Assembly (NCBI GenBank): GCA_905331475.1
Contig: CAJNYU010000035.1
Span: 109,867-173,866, forward strand
From: Rotaria socialis
Lineage: Eukaryota > Rotifera > Eurotatoria > Philodinida > Philodinidae
Direction: 5' to 3'
DNA: 64,000 bases
Each line of letters opens with the position of its first letter. The stretch's first letter is position 1. Below are positions 34,354 to 45,847 of the stretch, in pieces. The notes beneath the pieces were generated by a model. It ran no database searches, was not told the origin of the DNA, and saw only the letters and a program-made list of their open reading frames with translations. A program made the position numbers and the translations under genes.

Positions 34354-37300
34354 ATGTCTACTAGAAATCGAGTATCAACTTCTTCTGCATCTAAAATCGA
34401 GCATCCTGAATTAGCTCTTAATGAAAGTTATGATGAAGCGATTATTCCTTTACTTACAACTATTGATAAAAGTAGATTTCTTTCGAAATAAAAAAAGAAA
34501 TTCTCACGGTTTTTTAATTTGCAGTTCGAAATCGAGTCGCTGATATTGATACAACAATTGATCTACCAGCCATTGTAGTTATTGGTGAACAAAGCTCAGG
34601 TTTGCTTAATGATCTGTCATAAAACCAATCATTTGAATTGATTTTATTCTAGGTAAAAGTAGTGTTTTAGAAGCTTTATCGGGTATTCCTTTACCTCGTG
34701 GTGGTCAACATATGACAACAAAATGTCCGCTTGAACTTCGCATGCGTCGTGCATCAACATGGCACGCAAGTCTTGAATGTTCTGGTCGTATTATTCGAGA
34801 TAATATTCCCACTCCACACGATATTGGTCTATTTATAAATACTGAACAAAACCGTTTAACGAATAATCGTGATCAAATATCAAAACAAGTTCTTCTCGTC
34901 AACGTTCAAGCTTCGTGGTTACCAAATTTAACTTTAATTGATCTGCCAGGAATTATCCAAGTTACATCAAGACAACAAGATAGTGGATCAGTTGATATCA
35001 TTGAAGAATTAATACAAGAATATCTCGATAGACCGTCGACAATTATTCTTGCTATTATTCAAGCATGTAATGATATTGAAACATCGGCCGCTATCAAATA
35101 TGCAAAAATGTTTGATCCAGATGGTGAACGAACAAGTAAGAGGAAAAACATTTATTGTTTGATGTATTATATTGAGAATAAAAATTTCAGTTGGTGTTCT
35201 AACAAAACTTGATCTTGTCGATCGTGGAGCTGAACAAAAACTATTAGAAGTATTTGAAAATAAACGTATACCATTGAAACATGGTTATTTACTGGTGAAA
35301 TGCCGTACACAAGAAGATATCAATAACAATATTGAATTAAGTATGCGTAGATTAACGCAATTCATCTTTGTTTCTTTTTATGAATTGATTATTTCAGGTG
35401 AAGCACTTCATAGAGAAAAGGAATTTTTTTCTAAATCATCGAAATTTCACTCTGTTCCATTGGAAAGACGTGGCTGTCCATCTTTAGCACGATTTCTCAC
35501 TCGTGAACTTGTTCGAAATATTAAACAAGCATTACCACGTCTTATTAGTGATTTACGCGGAAAAATTAGTAATGTCGAACAACAATTTCGTCATCTTGGT
35601 ATTGATGATTATGCACAATTATTACTTACGAATGAAGCTCGTTCAAGATATTTAACTGATAAATTATTTACTGCTATGCAATTGTTTCGTACGGAAATTC
35701 ATGGAGTTGAAGAAGGTGCACAAGTCAACAATCCATTGTATGCGAAACGAAATGAATTAAATCAAGAATTTTATAATGAGATGCATCGTAGTAAATTTGA
35801 AAATAGTAAACTTATTCAATTGATTAAATCAGCTATGATTGCTACGCAAGGACCGGAACCATCCGATGTATGTTTTCGTTCAGAGAATTTAATTTTATGA
35901 AGATTTCATTTAAGAGAGTATTACCTTTGCTTGGAAGAAAAATGCATAAGCAGATCACTTTTCGTACTGTCATATGTAAGCGAGAGAGGATTTCTAACGA
36001 TTCTCGCCATCATTTATTATCTGCGAGATTGAATTGGGCGAGGAAATTCATTTTAATAATATTAGCTGCTCAAAAAGGCATAATTGAATATCACAAATAT
36101 CACCATGGATGAATACCCGAATCCACTCTCCCTCGACGGCGCCCCGCAAAACAATGAAATCCCTAGGGAGAGTTGACTAGGGTAGCATGTTTATTTCTTA
36201 TTGATTTCTAAAATATATTTAAAAAAAGCATTAACTCTTGTAAAGAAAAAGATGAAGTTGATTTCAGAGTGCTACCGAAGCTCATCTCATCTCTAATACT
36301 CATACTTACATCATCAGTATTTCATCTAGAATTTTATCGAAACAGTCTAAATGAGAAACATGGAAAGTTTTATTAGGGCTGCTTTAGGCTCAATCATTAG
36401 TAATTTTCATAATTTATTTTAGTACATTTTATTTCGTGTAACAAAAACTGTCTGTCTTAATTATATTAAAGCAATACGTTTACCAATGGAACAATATTTA
36501 TCAAATATACTTGAACGTACGAATAATGTTATATCAAATGTAATAAATAAAGTATTTCATATGCGTCCAAATTTATTAAATCAAATGCATTCAATGCAAG
36601 AAACGATTGAAAAACAATTAAAAGCTGATTGCCATCGTGAATTAGAATTAATACTTGAAATGGAAGAATCATTTGTTTATGCTGATAATCCATTATATAA
36701 GGAAACATTACGACGAACAAAACGAATTCATAAACTAAATTTTCCTGATGCACCACCTACAGCAGCAGCAACAACAACAACGGTTGTACAATCAGCACGA
36801 ATACCTTACACAGCAGCGAATGCATCAACGAATTCAATAACGACATCGTTAAAACGAACGAATGGGGCAATGAGTGAAGATAATGATGATGATGATCTTG
36901 GTCAAGAATTTAGTCCACCAGTTAAAATTTCACGACCAAATGGTTCTTCAACAAATCGCTTTTCTTCACGTAAATCAAATAGATTCCATTCTTTAAAACT
37001 GTGTTTTTTTTTCTATATATTCTTGTAGTATGGAGTAACTTATGGACTACTTCACAACAGGAGATTTCTGAATCTTTCACTTCAGATAAAAACGGTCAGT
37101 TTCTACTAAAATTAAAACCGCTTCGAGCATCAAGAAGTCTTCACGATACTCATAGTTCATTTGATTCCACAACATAATCGAGAGCCTCCATTACTATTGT
37201 CCAATTAGGAAACTTTTCTTGTCAGTTTCGAGGACTAAATTCATGGAGTAGATCGATTCCTATCTGAGTCTTTTGATCGCTTCGTGCATTACTTTTACTC

Positions 37301-37756
37301 ATTCGCGTTAAGTCTTAAATGATGATTTAATCAACTCTTAGTCAATTATTTTCTTCAATTTTAGACATTCGTCCTACGCCTGAATATGTTTCAGCATCAA
37401 GGCCAATAATTATACCGGCAACGACAAATATTGTTAATGATAATTTAATTGATGAAGAAATAGTTGAATATAAAATTCGTATATTAGCCATGCAAGATAT
37501 CATATGTCAACGCATTATTTTAACATTTCCTCAACGTGTCGAATATCAACTGGTGCGAAAACAGTTTTCTCAACTTGACTTACAATCGTCAATATTGAGT
37601 AGCACGAGTTTAGAAAAGCTTGATTCTTTAATGGCAAATCATCCAGAAACTGAACGACGTCAAAATGAACTCATTACTAAACGAACAATATATGAAGAAA
37701 CAATTAAAGAATTACACAATCTTGAACAGCATCAATCGAATTCAAACACGGTTTGA
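34354..37756 (+). CDS. Mx/dynamin-like large GTPase
   Basis: This is a dynamin-superfamily GTPase closest in motif style to Mx proteins, which form GTP-driven assemblies in the cytoplasm or on membranes. Seven exons join in frame to 744 residues: 34354-34471, 34525-34599, 34653-35135, 35191-35340, 35398-35867, 36423-36969 and 37365-37756. G1 is GEQSSGKSSV (60-69), the switch threonine lies in MTTKCP (85-90), G3 is DLPG (161-164) and G4 is TKLD (230-233). The middle/stalk region follows with REKEFFSKSSKFHSVPLERR, LARFLTRELVRNI and helical segments. A disordered insert (Thr/Ala run, DNDDDDD) precedes the C-terminal GTPase-effector helices (DEEIVEYKIRILAMQDIIC). Between exons 5 and 6 the usual stalk stretch is shorter than in Mx relatives, although the join stays in frame, so an exon may have been missed or lost. 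No membrane or PH domain is seen. An antiviral role is possible but not shown by the sequence. Confidence 0.88.
36125..36173. repeat. 49-bp GC-richer inverted repeat in intron 5 of the GTPase gene
   Basis: ACTCTCCCT (36125-36133) and AGGGAGAGT (36165-36173) are perfect inverted arms around a GC-rich loop (CGACGGCGCCCCGC) that stands out from the AT-rich intron. It could be a very small mobile element or a hairpin. No target-site duplication was recognised. Confidence 0.4.
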
Positions 37757-38807
37757 ATCAAATCTCAAGCACGTTTTTCTAAGTTCGAAGTATTTCATAA
37801 AACTTTTTTCTTTTGGTATCTTCCAGTTAATATTTTAATTTTTCATAGAAAACAAGAAGATACTATAATTGAAATTTGTAATTTTTTTTTTACAGTTGAA
37901 ACAATAAAATTAAAATGATATACAACTAAAAATATTCATGATATTAACTCTCAACAGTTATCGTTGGAATCATATTCAACTCTTGTGTTCTTTTTTTTTT
38001 CGTACCGAGTAATTTTACGTTTTACGAGTACCCTTTTCGATTACTTCATGTGCTATTTTATCTAAACCATAAAATTGATCTAATCGATATGTACGAGTGT
38101 CAATGGTATAGTGCAATGATAGTAACATTATTCCGCGGAATTTGGGTGTGGGTGTGAGTATGGTATTGTATAGAAAATCAATGAATCAAAAGCGTTTCCA
38201 GATTTCGAGTGTGGGATACGGGTGGGCAGAAGCGGTGGGAACACGTTGGCACGATTAGAGATCTGTGCACCCAACATCCACACTCTCGTTGCTGAATCAT
38301 GATGCAGTATGATGTAAGAACTCTTTTGCACTCCTTCATTCACTGATCGTCTCTTGCAAATCAGCCACATATAAAAGCTCCTTGCAAACAAAGATCCAAC
38401 CTCGGCAATAATTTCATTGCCGAAATTTTTGCTACGTCTTCGGAAGCGTTCTATTAAATGAAATGAAATGAAGCGAAATATTTATAGTTTATGAATGTAG
38501 TAGTTTTTAATTCAAGAGAAAAATAAAATAGCATCTATTGAGAAGTAACTTCATCAAAATAATTTTGTATTATGTTCAGACTAGAAGGAATTTGTTTCAG
38601 AAGAAGTCGATGAAAAACACTCAATTCAGTGGGAAAAGTATCTCAGTCTTCTAGTTTATGAGAAATTTCATTTCTCTATCTCATTTTTGCGCAATCAGTA
38701 TGTCGAAATAAGAAATATTCGTGACTCATCGTTGCAAAAATGTGACTACTGTGCAATTTGTGCTATTTGTCAAAGAATAAAGCTTGTCGCTTCTGTTACT
38801 GGAAAGC
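37757..38807. other. Interval between the GTPase gene and the U1 snRNA gene
   Basis: No coding gene is seen. A minus-strand frame at 38128-38391 (87 codons) covers a somewhat GC-richer patch but has no family pattern. The last 60-80 bp should contain the snRNA promoter elements (PSE), which I could not identify with confidence. Confidence 0.45.
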
Positions 38808-38970
38808 ATACTTACCTGCCACAAGAACTTCCTTGATCACAAATAAGGAAGTCTCTGGTTGAGGCTCTACCATTGCACATCGGTAGCGCTGAAGCTAGCG
38901 AGAGGTTCACATAGGATCTCCTCGAGTGGATCATTTTTCCTGCTGGGTTGAGCGTTCGCGCTCGATCCTT
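38808..38970 (+). ncRNA. U1 small nuclear RNA
   Basis: The 5' end ATACTTACCTG is the invariant U1 sequence that pairs with 5' splice sites. Stem-loop I carries the loop TTGATCACAAA, matching the U1-70K binding loop. Stem-loop II carries CCATTGCACATCGG, matching the U1A binding loop ATTGCAC. A U-rich Sm-type site ATTTTTC occurs near 38931. The 3' stem-loop is a ten-pair hairpin GGGTTGAGCG-TTCG-CGCTCGATCC, with the same GCGTTCGCGC core as in human U1. The total of about 163 nt equals the usual length. The end is set two bases after the last stem. U1 defines 5' splice sites in the nucleus. Whether this is the only copy, or a variant, cannot be told from the window. Confidence 0.93.
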
Positions 38971-39848
38971 CAATTAAAATAAAATAATTTTACAACTATT
39001 ATGAAACTATTGAATATCTGATTAAAGAAACTTGAATTCTATCAGTGAAACTATTGAGTCTAGCTTCTGAGACGGATGTAATTAAGAATTATGGATATTG
39101 CTGAAATAATCAATAAAAATATTGTATTCTTCAAAAATAATTGGTACAGCAAATAAATTCGTGTAATACAGATGATAAAAGAGTTCCAGCAGCAAATGTC
39201 GTTATTACTACATTTAAGATTTCTAATCAAGTGTTACAAGTTTCAAAAAAAAATAATGCATGATGAACAATTGCGTGAGAGTGCATTTTATTCGTTAAGT
39301 ATGGGTAACGAGAATCAAGATGTATAAAATAAGGCACATGATATACTCGAATGAGAAGAGACTAGTCTCATTATAATTACATTTTCCTCAATTGTAATTA
39401 GGTATTATTTATTATTCTTCTTGAAGGACAAAATGGTAAAAAAATGATGTGTGCAATCGAATAATGAAAATATACAGGGCAAATTATTAATTCTTGTTAC
39501 TGATTGAGGAGGCACGCAATTTGAGCTTTACTCAGCAGTCATCAAATGTTTAATTTTAAATAGCTAATCGATTTTGCGGTGAAATATTACCCAACAAAAT
39601 CAGATGAGTAATTGCTTTGTCTTTGCTTGTCATTATTGTAATCGCTATATAATCAATGTTATTAATTATAGAAAAAAGCAACTCCGCCATCATGTATATA
39701 TCTGTTTTACAAAAAATAAGAAACGAAATGTTCAAAAATAATACACTAATGGTAAGGATAGATTTATATAAGTAAAATGCTATCGCATGACTGAATTTCA
39801 ATGAATATGATATCAATGAAAAAGAGAATTTCATATACGTGAGGAAAC
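38971..39848. other. Interval between the U1 gene and the scaffold gap
   Basis: No gene is seen. The sequence is AT-rich, without recognisable repeats. A long minus-strand frame that seems to cross into the next region is created by the run of Ns and is not real. Confidence 0.5.
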
Positions 39849-39948
39849 NNNNNNNNNNNNNNNNNNNNNNNNNNNNNNNNNNNNNNNNNNNNNNNNNNNN
39901 NNNNNNNNNNNNNNNNNNNNNNNNNNNNNNNNNNNNNNNNNNNNNNNN
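39849..39948. other. 100-N assembly gap
   Basis: Exactly 100 Ns mark a scaffold gap of probably unknown true size. It abuts the left terminal inverted repeat of the following transposon, so the outer end of that transposon and any target-site duplication are hidden. Confidence 0.97.
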
Positions 39949-39949
39949 T

Positions 39950-40147
39950 ACGATCCGTTTTTTTCTTCTTTCTTTCTTGTGTTGAGAAAAATCACTCACA
40001 CCAGTAGCATTGGAGCTGGAGAAGACCATTTTTAAATAAAATGCTTATTTTCTATTGAAATCATGTGAAAATTTGTTCACTAAGGTAAAAACTGATTACA
40101 AATCGAATGGACATAATTTTGAGGTCTTAAGAGGAACTTTGAGGGGT
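39950..40147 (+). repeat. Left terminal inverted repeat of the transposon
   Basis: This is the reverse complement of the right repeat with only a handful of differences. It includes a polypyrimidine run (TTTTTTTCTTCTTTCTTTC) and ends inward at GAGGG. Confidence 0.9.
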
Positions 40148-40586
40148 CTCTGGAAAACCTTGATTAAAAACTCACAGTATGACGATATAATCCAATTTCA
40201 AAATCCTTTTAAGTATTGTGATGTAGTAATTATACGGTCACGTGTATCCATGTGACCGCCCATGTGACTGTCCACTTCGGGAACATTCTAGAGTGGTCTA
40301 TTGTTCTGTCCCTTTCTCTCTCTCTCCTGATTTTCTGATGTCATGTTCTAGAATGGTCTGTAGATGATACTATATATACTGGTTGTTTTCCTTCTATCTG
40401 TCAGTTACTTAGCATTGACTTCTACAGTCAGATCATTACTAATACGCGTGTGTAAATTGGTGCTTCTAATTCAAATGCTGTCTTTAGGCTAAGAAAAAGG
40501 GTATTTTAATCAATAAGATATTAGAGAAGGAATTTCGAAAATACTAACAGCTCAATTCTTCTGAGCCATAGCTAGATTACATTAGC

Positions 40587-42243
40587 ATGCCTAAATTAAG
40601 CAAGCGAAAAATTCAGTCACGAAAAGCAAAATCCGATCAACCCTCAAAAAGAAAGATTTCGAATGCGAGCGACTCGTCAAACGATGAATATCGAATGGAC
40701 ATTGATGACGATCAAGAATTAAAATTCAGTGAAAGAATTTCGTTATCCGACATTGGTGACTTGGCTGAAATGTGCAAGTTAAAATGTGGCAGCAAATATC
40801 TTAGCACTTTACTTTATATGTTGTTACGCTTCTTCAACGTTAAATGGGAAGATATCGATGAGCATTTGAAGAGTATTGGTTTGATGACCGCAATAACATC
40901 TCACAAATGGGCGACAGTGTTTTATTGATTAACGAGGTGGTAAAAAAACTGATTCATTTTACGATATGTTTCCCGAGATTGAAGCAGATGCAAAAACATT
41001 TGTTGTTCAAGCGTGCTCACAAAAATCTGGAGAATTAAAAGCTTTGGATTTGGCTCAGTTTATTGATGAAAAATATTATGAGTTAAAGGGAATTAAAAAA
41101 CAAAGCGGCGATGATTTAATAAGACCGGAGATGGGGAGCTAAATTCGAAGCGAACTCGCAGCGTCTATATTTTGAAGGACATGAAAGAGATGATGTCATG
41201 AAACATCGTAATGAATTTATTAATTATTTTCTCGCACGTAAAGATTCTTATTACACAATCACTGATGAAGAAACACCTATGTGTAAGTACAGCAGTCAAA
41301 AACATCTAGATACAATTTCTATTGCGCTTTTTATCGTTACTAGTTCATGATGAATCAACGCTTAGAAGTGGTGAAGTTAGCGTAAAACGATGGTTCTTTC
41401 GAGAGAATGTACCGTTTTTTCAAAAGGTCGTGGTCGTAGTCATATGATTTCATATTTTCTTGTTCAACATCCTACCGGACCTTTCTTTGAACTAAGTGAT
41501 AATGAATGGAAACAAGCGATTACCAAGTATAAGTCACTGAGTATCGGTAGTGACGTTAATTATCTTAATGGAACAGCCACCGCTAGTATCAATGTGGGAT
41601 TAGATGCCTATTTCAAATGCTAGAATTGAAACAAGAATATAAAAATCATCAGATAGAAGTCATCGTAGACAACGCAAGAACTCATACAACCAAATCATAT
41701 TCACTACAGGATTTTGGTAGAAACATTGGCACTCGGTGTCCAGTTGAAAAAATCGAATATGTTGACGAAAACGGGGCAACAAACGTTATTGAATGCTATT
41801 TTAAAAATGGAACAAACAAAGGCAAATCGAAAGGATTAGTCGAACTGTGTAAAGAATCACGCGTACAATTGCCAGTTCAGATTAAACTAGATGAAATTCG
41901 GAAAATACTTTCAAAACATAGAGCTTTTCAAAATGTAAGTGAAAGCCACTTAATATTTTAAAAGATATCATTCCATAGAATTTCGTTTCCCGTTTAGATT
42001 ATATACTGTCCGAAATATCATTGCGAACTAAACGCAATTGAAGGTCTTTGGTGTAATCAAAAGGCATTCGTTCGTTCACGTACAGATCAAAGTTTTGAAA
42101 AAATGATAAAACTAATATCGGATTCTCGTATACATTTTGTTGAACGAAAAATTGCATTAAAACTATTCAGGCGTTTTTGGCGATCAATCGAAGCATACTC
42201 TCAAGATCAGACATATGTTGATATATTGAAACTCTTTTTTTAG
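40587..42243 (+). pseudogene. Degenerate DDE transposase (IS630/Tc1-mariner-like fold, family uncertain)
   Basis: The reading starts with a basic, serine-rich N terminus (MPKLSKRKIQSRKAKSD). It loses frame near 40925, continues as GGKKTDSFYDMFPEIEADAK in another frame, breaks again near 41139, then runs WGAKFEANSQRLYFEGHER. A 61-nt intron (41283-41343) precedes HDESTLRSG, which holds the first catalytic Asp. Another frameshift lies near 41420. VIVDNARTHT (about 41654-41683) holds the second Asp. A 63-nt intron (41935-41997) precedes YCPKYHCELNAIEGLW, which holds the Glu. With the intron removed, the second Asp and the Glu are about 103 residues apart, far more than the 34-39 of typical Tc1/mariner enzymes. 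The copy cannot make a complete enzyme. Family naming needs a profile search. Confidence 0.82.
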
Positions 42244-42446
42244 TCAACTCTGCAAAACATCAATTCAATCACATCGTAGAATATCCAATAAAAACATAAA
42301 TGAACAGTAGTAAACGCTTTTTTAATTCGACATTTTTCATTGACATGTTTTGTTTTATGTACTAAAGCATGTAAAACAGTGAATAAATGTGAAAAGTTAA
42401 CAGTTTCTTCATTTAAAATGACAAAATTCTGACGAAAACGAAAAAA

Positions 42447-42637
42447 CCCTCAAAGTTCCTCTCAAGATCTCAAATTATGTCCATTCGATTTGTAATCAGT
42501 TTTTACCTTAGTGAACAAATTTTCACATGATTTCAATAAAAAATAAGCGTTTTATTTAAAAATGGTCTTCTCCAGCTCCAATGCTACTGGTGTGAGTGAT
42601 TTTTCTCAACACAAGAAAGAAAGAAGAAAAAAACGGA
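42447..42637 (-). repeat. Right terminal inverted repeat of the transposon
   Basis: This is an inverted copy of 39950-40147. Flanking sequence to the right (TTCCTTTTTAAGTG) cannot be paired with a left-hand target-site duplication because of the gap. Confidence 0.9.
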
Positions 42638-45600
42638 TCGTTCCTTTTTAAGTGATAGTATGATGATTCGAATGAGGTAAAATATTTGCTTTTATCATTT
42701 ACACAGAAAAACTAGATAGGTTTTCAAAATTAAGTTATGCATGTTTCACCTGGCCCGATTCAGAAGGCCACCATCGAAAAATGTTGTTGTCTGGGATCGA
42801 TGTAACAACCCATTCTGAGTCAGATTTGCATGGGGAATCTGAAAAAGATATTTTCAGAAGCATAAGAAAGCTCCAATCAAAATATAAGACATATATTTTT
42901 GAAAAATAGCAATTTTTGAGCAATCTTCGACATCTAAACTTTTTCGACCTGAAAATGGTATCTCCCTGAGCTTAAAAGTTGTTTTTTGTGATCAGCAGCT
43001 CAAACTGTATCAAATGACATAAAAAACGGCAAAAAAGTTTTACTTAAAGTTTGAGTTACCGGCACCTTATATATATTTATAGACATTTATTTAAATTCAA
43101 AATAAAAACTTACCGAGCAACAAGACTAAACTAAAGCAGAGATTTAAAGAAACTGCCATGAACAGAGCCTTATGTCTCCTGTAATACTTTTTGTTCTAGT
43201 TTAATATAGATGCCGATGTGCGTCTTATCTTTGTTCTAGAATGGTTAGAAGATTCAGTTACTGATTAAAACCGACGTTTATATATATGCGATCGTTTGTT
43301 TGTTTTTCTCTTCTTGCCGTCCAATACAGTAACTGATAAGCCTTGTACCAGTTACGTACTGGTAATAGAAGTCTATTAATAAGAAGAAGAAAAAAAGAAA
43401 AGAGAGAAATGTAAATGTAAATCTAAAGTCTCTCTCTCTCTCGTTCGTGCTCGCTCTATCCATTCCCTTGATATGTACACATACACTATAATAGCTGTAT
43501 GTTATCTATCAATAAATAGACATGCGCATATTATTTGCATTAAAGAATAATCGTTAATGTTGTTTTCGTGACATTCTCAACAGACCATCAAATATATCAT
43601 TTATAGTCAGTTAGTATAACTAAGTATAAAAATAGAAATAAAGCTTAATCTATTTTGGACGGATAGTTCGAAGATTATCTTGAGAACTACGTAACCAATG
43701 ATAGGCTAGTCGAAAAGTTCGTTGTATTTCTTTAGTACGATAGAGAACAGAAGAAATGACATGAATATCTATTTATCAATAAAGTGAGCTACTTAAACAG
43801 CATAGAAGTTAACTTCTTATCTATATGAAAATATTTTTTCGATATCTTAAGTATTGGCTGAGAGCGGACAACAGTTGTACTCTCAATTAGTCAGTTTTAT
43901 GATATGCTGATATCGATGCTGTACACAATAATTGATTGCACGTGTAAATAAAGGGACTAGTTCATTATTCGTTTTATTTTATCATAAAACAAAAACTACT
44001 TTGAAAGAGAAAATTAATTATAATAAAGAATACTTGTATGAAAAACATTTCACGAATATAGTTTGTTCCTAAACATGTGATATAACATATCTTTAAAGGT
44101 CATAGGCTTCTATTTACGTACAGATCTTAGATGTACTTTGGAATAATACAATGCATCATAACAAACTATCGTTAGCCCTTGGACTCTAAGAGTAATTGCT
44201 ATAACCTAGATAATTACATTTCCCAGCTCCTATAGAAAACAGCTGTCTCGTGTTCTTTTTATCTTGTCCTGAAAACTCCTTCATCAAGTCTTATCATTAG
44301 CTTCGAGATCAAATGCGACGAATGATTTCCATATTTCAAGATTCAATACATATATATTGTTTTTTCTTCGGTAAACTATCTTCTAATTCGATTAGCATAA
44401 ATACATTATAAGTGAAGATAAGTAGAAAAAGAAAAAAAAAGTTATTTTCAAATAATATATTCATTAGAGAAAACTCGTCAGTAAGGTACAGAATATAAAT
44501 GATTTAAACACGAAATATTCTTCGCTAATCACTGTATCGTTCTGTAAGTAAATAGTTATAAAAATTTATGTTAATCTTATGCAATCTTAAATGTTTTAAC
44601 ACGGTTAGAATTCGAAATATAACTTGTGATTTGTCAGTTGAATAAAACGATTGGTATATTTGGTTAAGTTATCTATACCGTTATCTCACGATGAAAAAAA
44701 AACTTCTCATTATGTTGACTGTTCTACTATTCGAATTGTAAAAAAAGAAAGATATTGAAAATAAATTTAGGTGTAAAATACTGTCCGCTTCATTATTCGT
44801 GTTATCACAAAAACATTTTCTTATCCATGTTTCTCATCGAGTTTATTTATATCACTTATGGTAATAATAATCTTCAGAGATTCAAAAGCACACTCAAAAG
44901 ATTTGAATGTCAGCCTGTACACAATGTTGTATCGATTCCAACAGACAGTCAAATCGTTTTTCAAGGACACTCAGAATTGTCTTGGCTTTGGAAATATATA
45001 AATGCGAATCGTATCTTTGTTTAGACTGGGTTGGATGATTAAAACTTTGAATGTAAGCATAGTTGAAGGTAAGGATAAAGATAAGACTTCTGTCGTCTCT
45101 CCCACACACCCTAGATATTTGTCGTAATGAAATGAACTTTGTCCTAACTCAACTGAGCCCGAAAGATATACATATCATTTCTATTTGCTTGCGTAGTCAA
45201 GTAAATTGTCCAGGACAACTTAACCCCAATCTAAAAGTTATATCGCTTGAATAAAATGAATTTTAATTATGCATGATTCCTAATTCCTGCAGCAGTATTC
45301 TTTAACTGCTAACATTCATTATATGATAACGTGCAGAAATTTTGCAGTCGCTATGCGTTCGTCTACTTTAGACTCTTGACGAATATCTTCCTCAATCATT
45401 ATTTATTTATTTTTTTAGCATTTTTTAGCATTTGCATGTAAATTGCTAATGAATGTATGCTTATAATACTCTTACCAAACGGCTGCCTCCTCTCGAGATA
45501 TCTATCATTTTTGTGTTATCGTTTTATTGTGAGAAAAAGTGCAAGCAAAAGATTTATTCTCATATGCATTCATATGAAAGATGGTTCATAAGAAAAAGTT

Positions 45601-45847
45601 CTTTGTTTTCTTTTGAGACGGAAAAACAAAAGCGAAATATACCACAGTAAATAAGACATGGTTAAATGGATGAAGTGCAGAGTTATTTTTGATGTTCACA
45701 TGGATAAAGACAAGACGAACAACAAGCAAAGGAAAACGACATTAGACAATTAACACACAAAGTTCAACGTGTAGCAAACAAGTGAATCACATAGAAATGT
45801 ACAAGCAAGTTTGTTTTTTATACAAAAGAAAGAAAACGTGCTTCATT
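42638..45847. other. Non-coding interval, 3.2 kb
   Basis: No gene is supported. The stretch at about 42720-43075 has a different, less AT-rich texture and may be an old repeat, but no ends were found. A (TC)n tract lies at about 43430-43445. Frames at 44755-45254 lack any family feature. The final part should contain the 3' UTR of the minus-strand PCM1-like gene. Confidence 0.45.

Larger units (their letters stand above)
39950..42637 (+). mobile_element. DNA transposon with 198-bp terminal inverted repeats and a DDE transposase relic
   Basis: The terminal inverted repeats lie at about 39950-40147 and 42447-42637 and are about 97% identical by eye, both running from ACGATCCG to GGAACTTTGAGGG. 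Between them lies a decayed plus-strand transposase gene followed by AATAAA near 42287. The left outer border touches the 100-N gap, so the exact end is uncertain. The near-identity of the repeats suggests a fairly recent insertion, even though the coding frame is broken. Confidence 0.88.

Noticed and set aside
39556..40029. 157-codon minus-strand open frame across the N gap
   Set aside because: Its length is produced by 100 undetermined bases, and the rest lies in the transposon inverted repeat.
42735..43075. Possible repeat with distinct base texture downstream of the transposon
   Set aside because: No inverted or direct ends and no coding similarity could be shown from the sequence alone.
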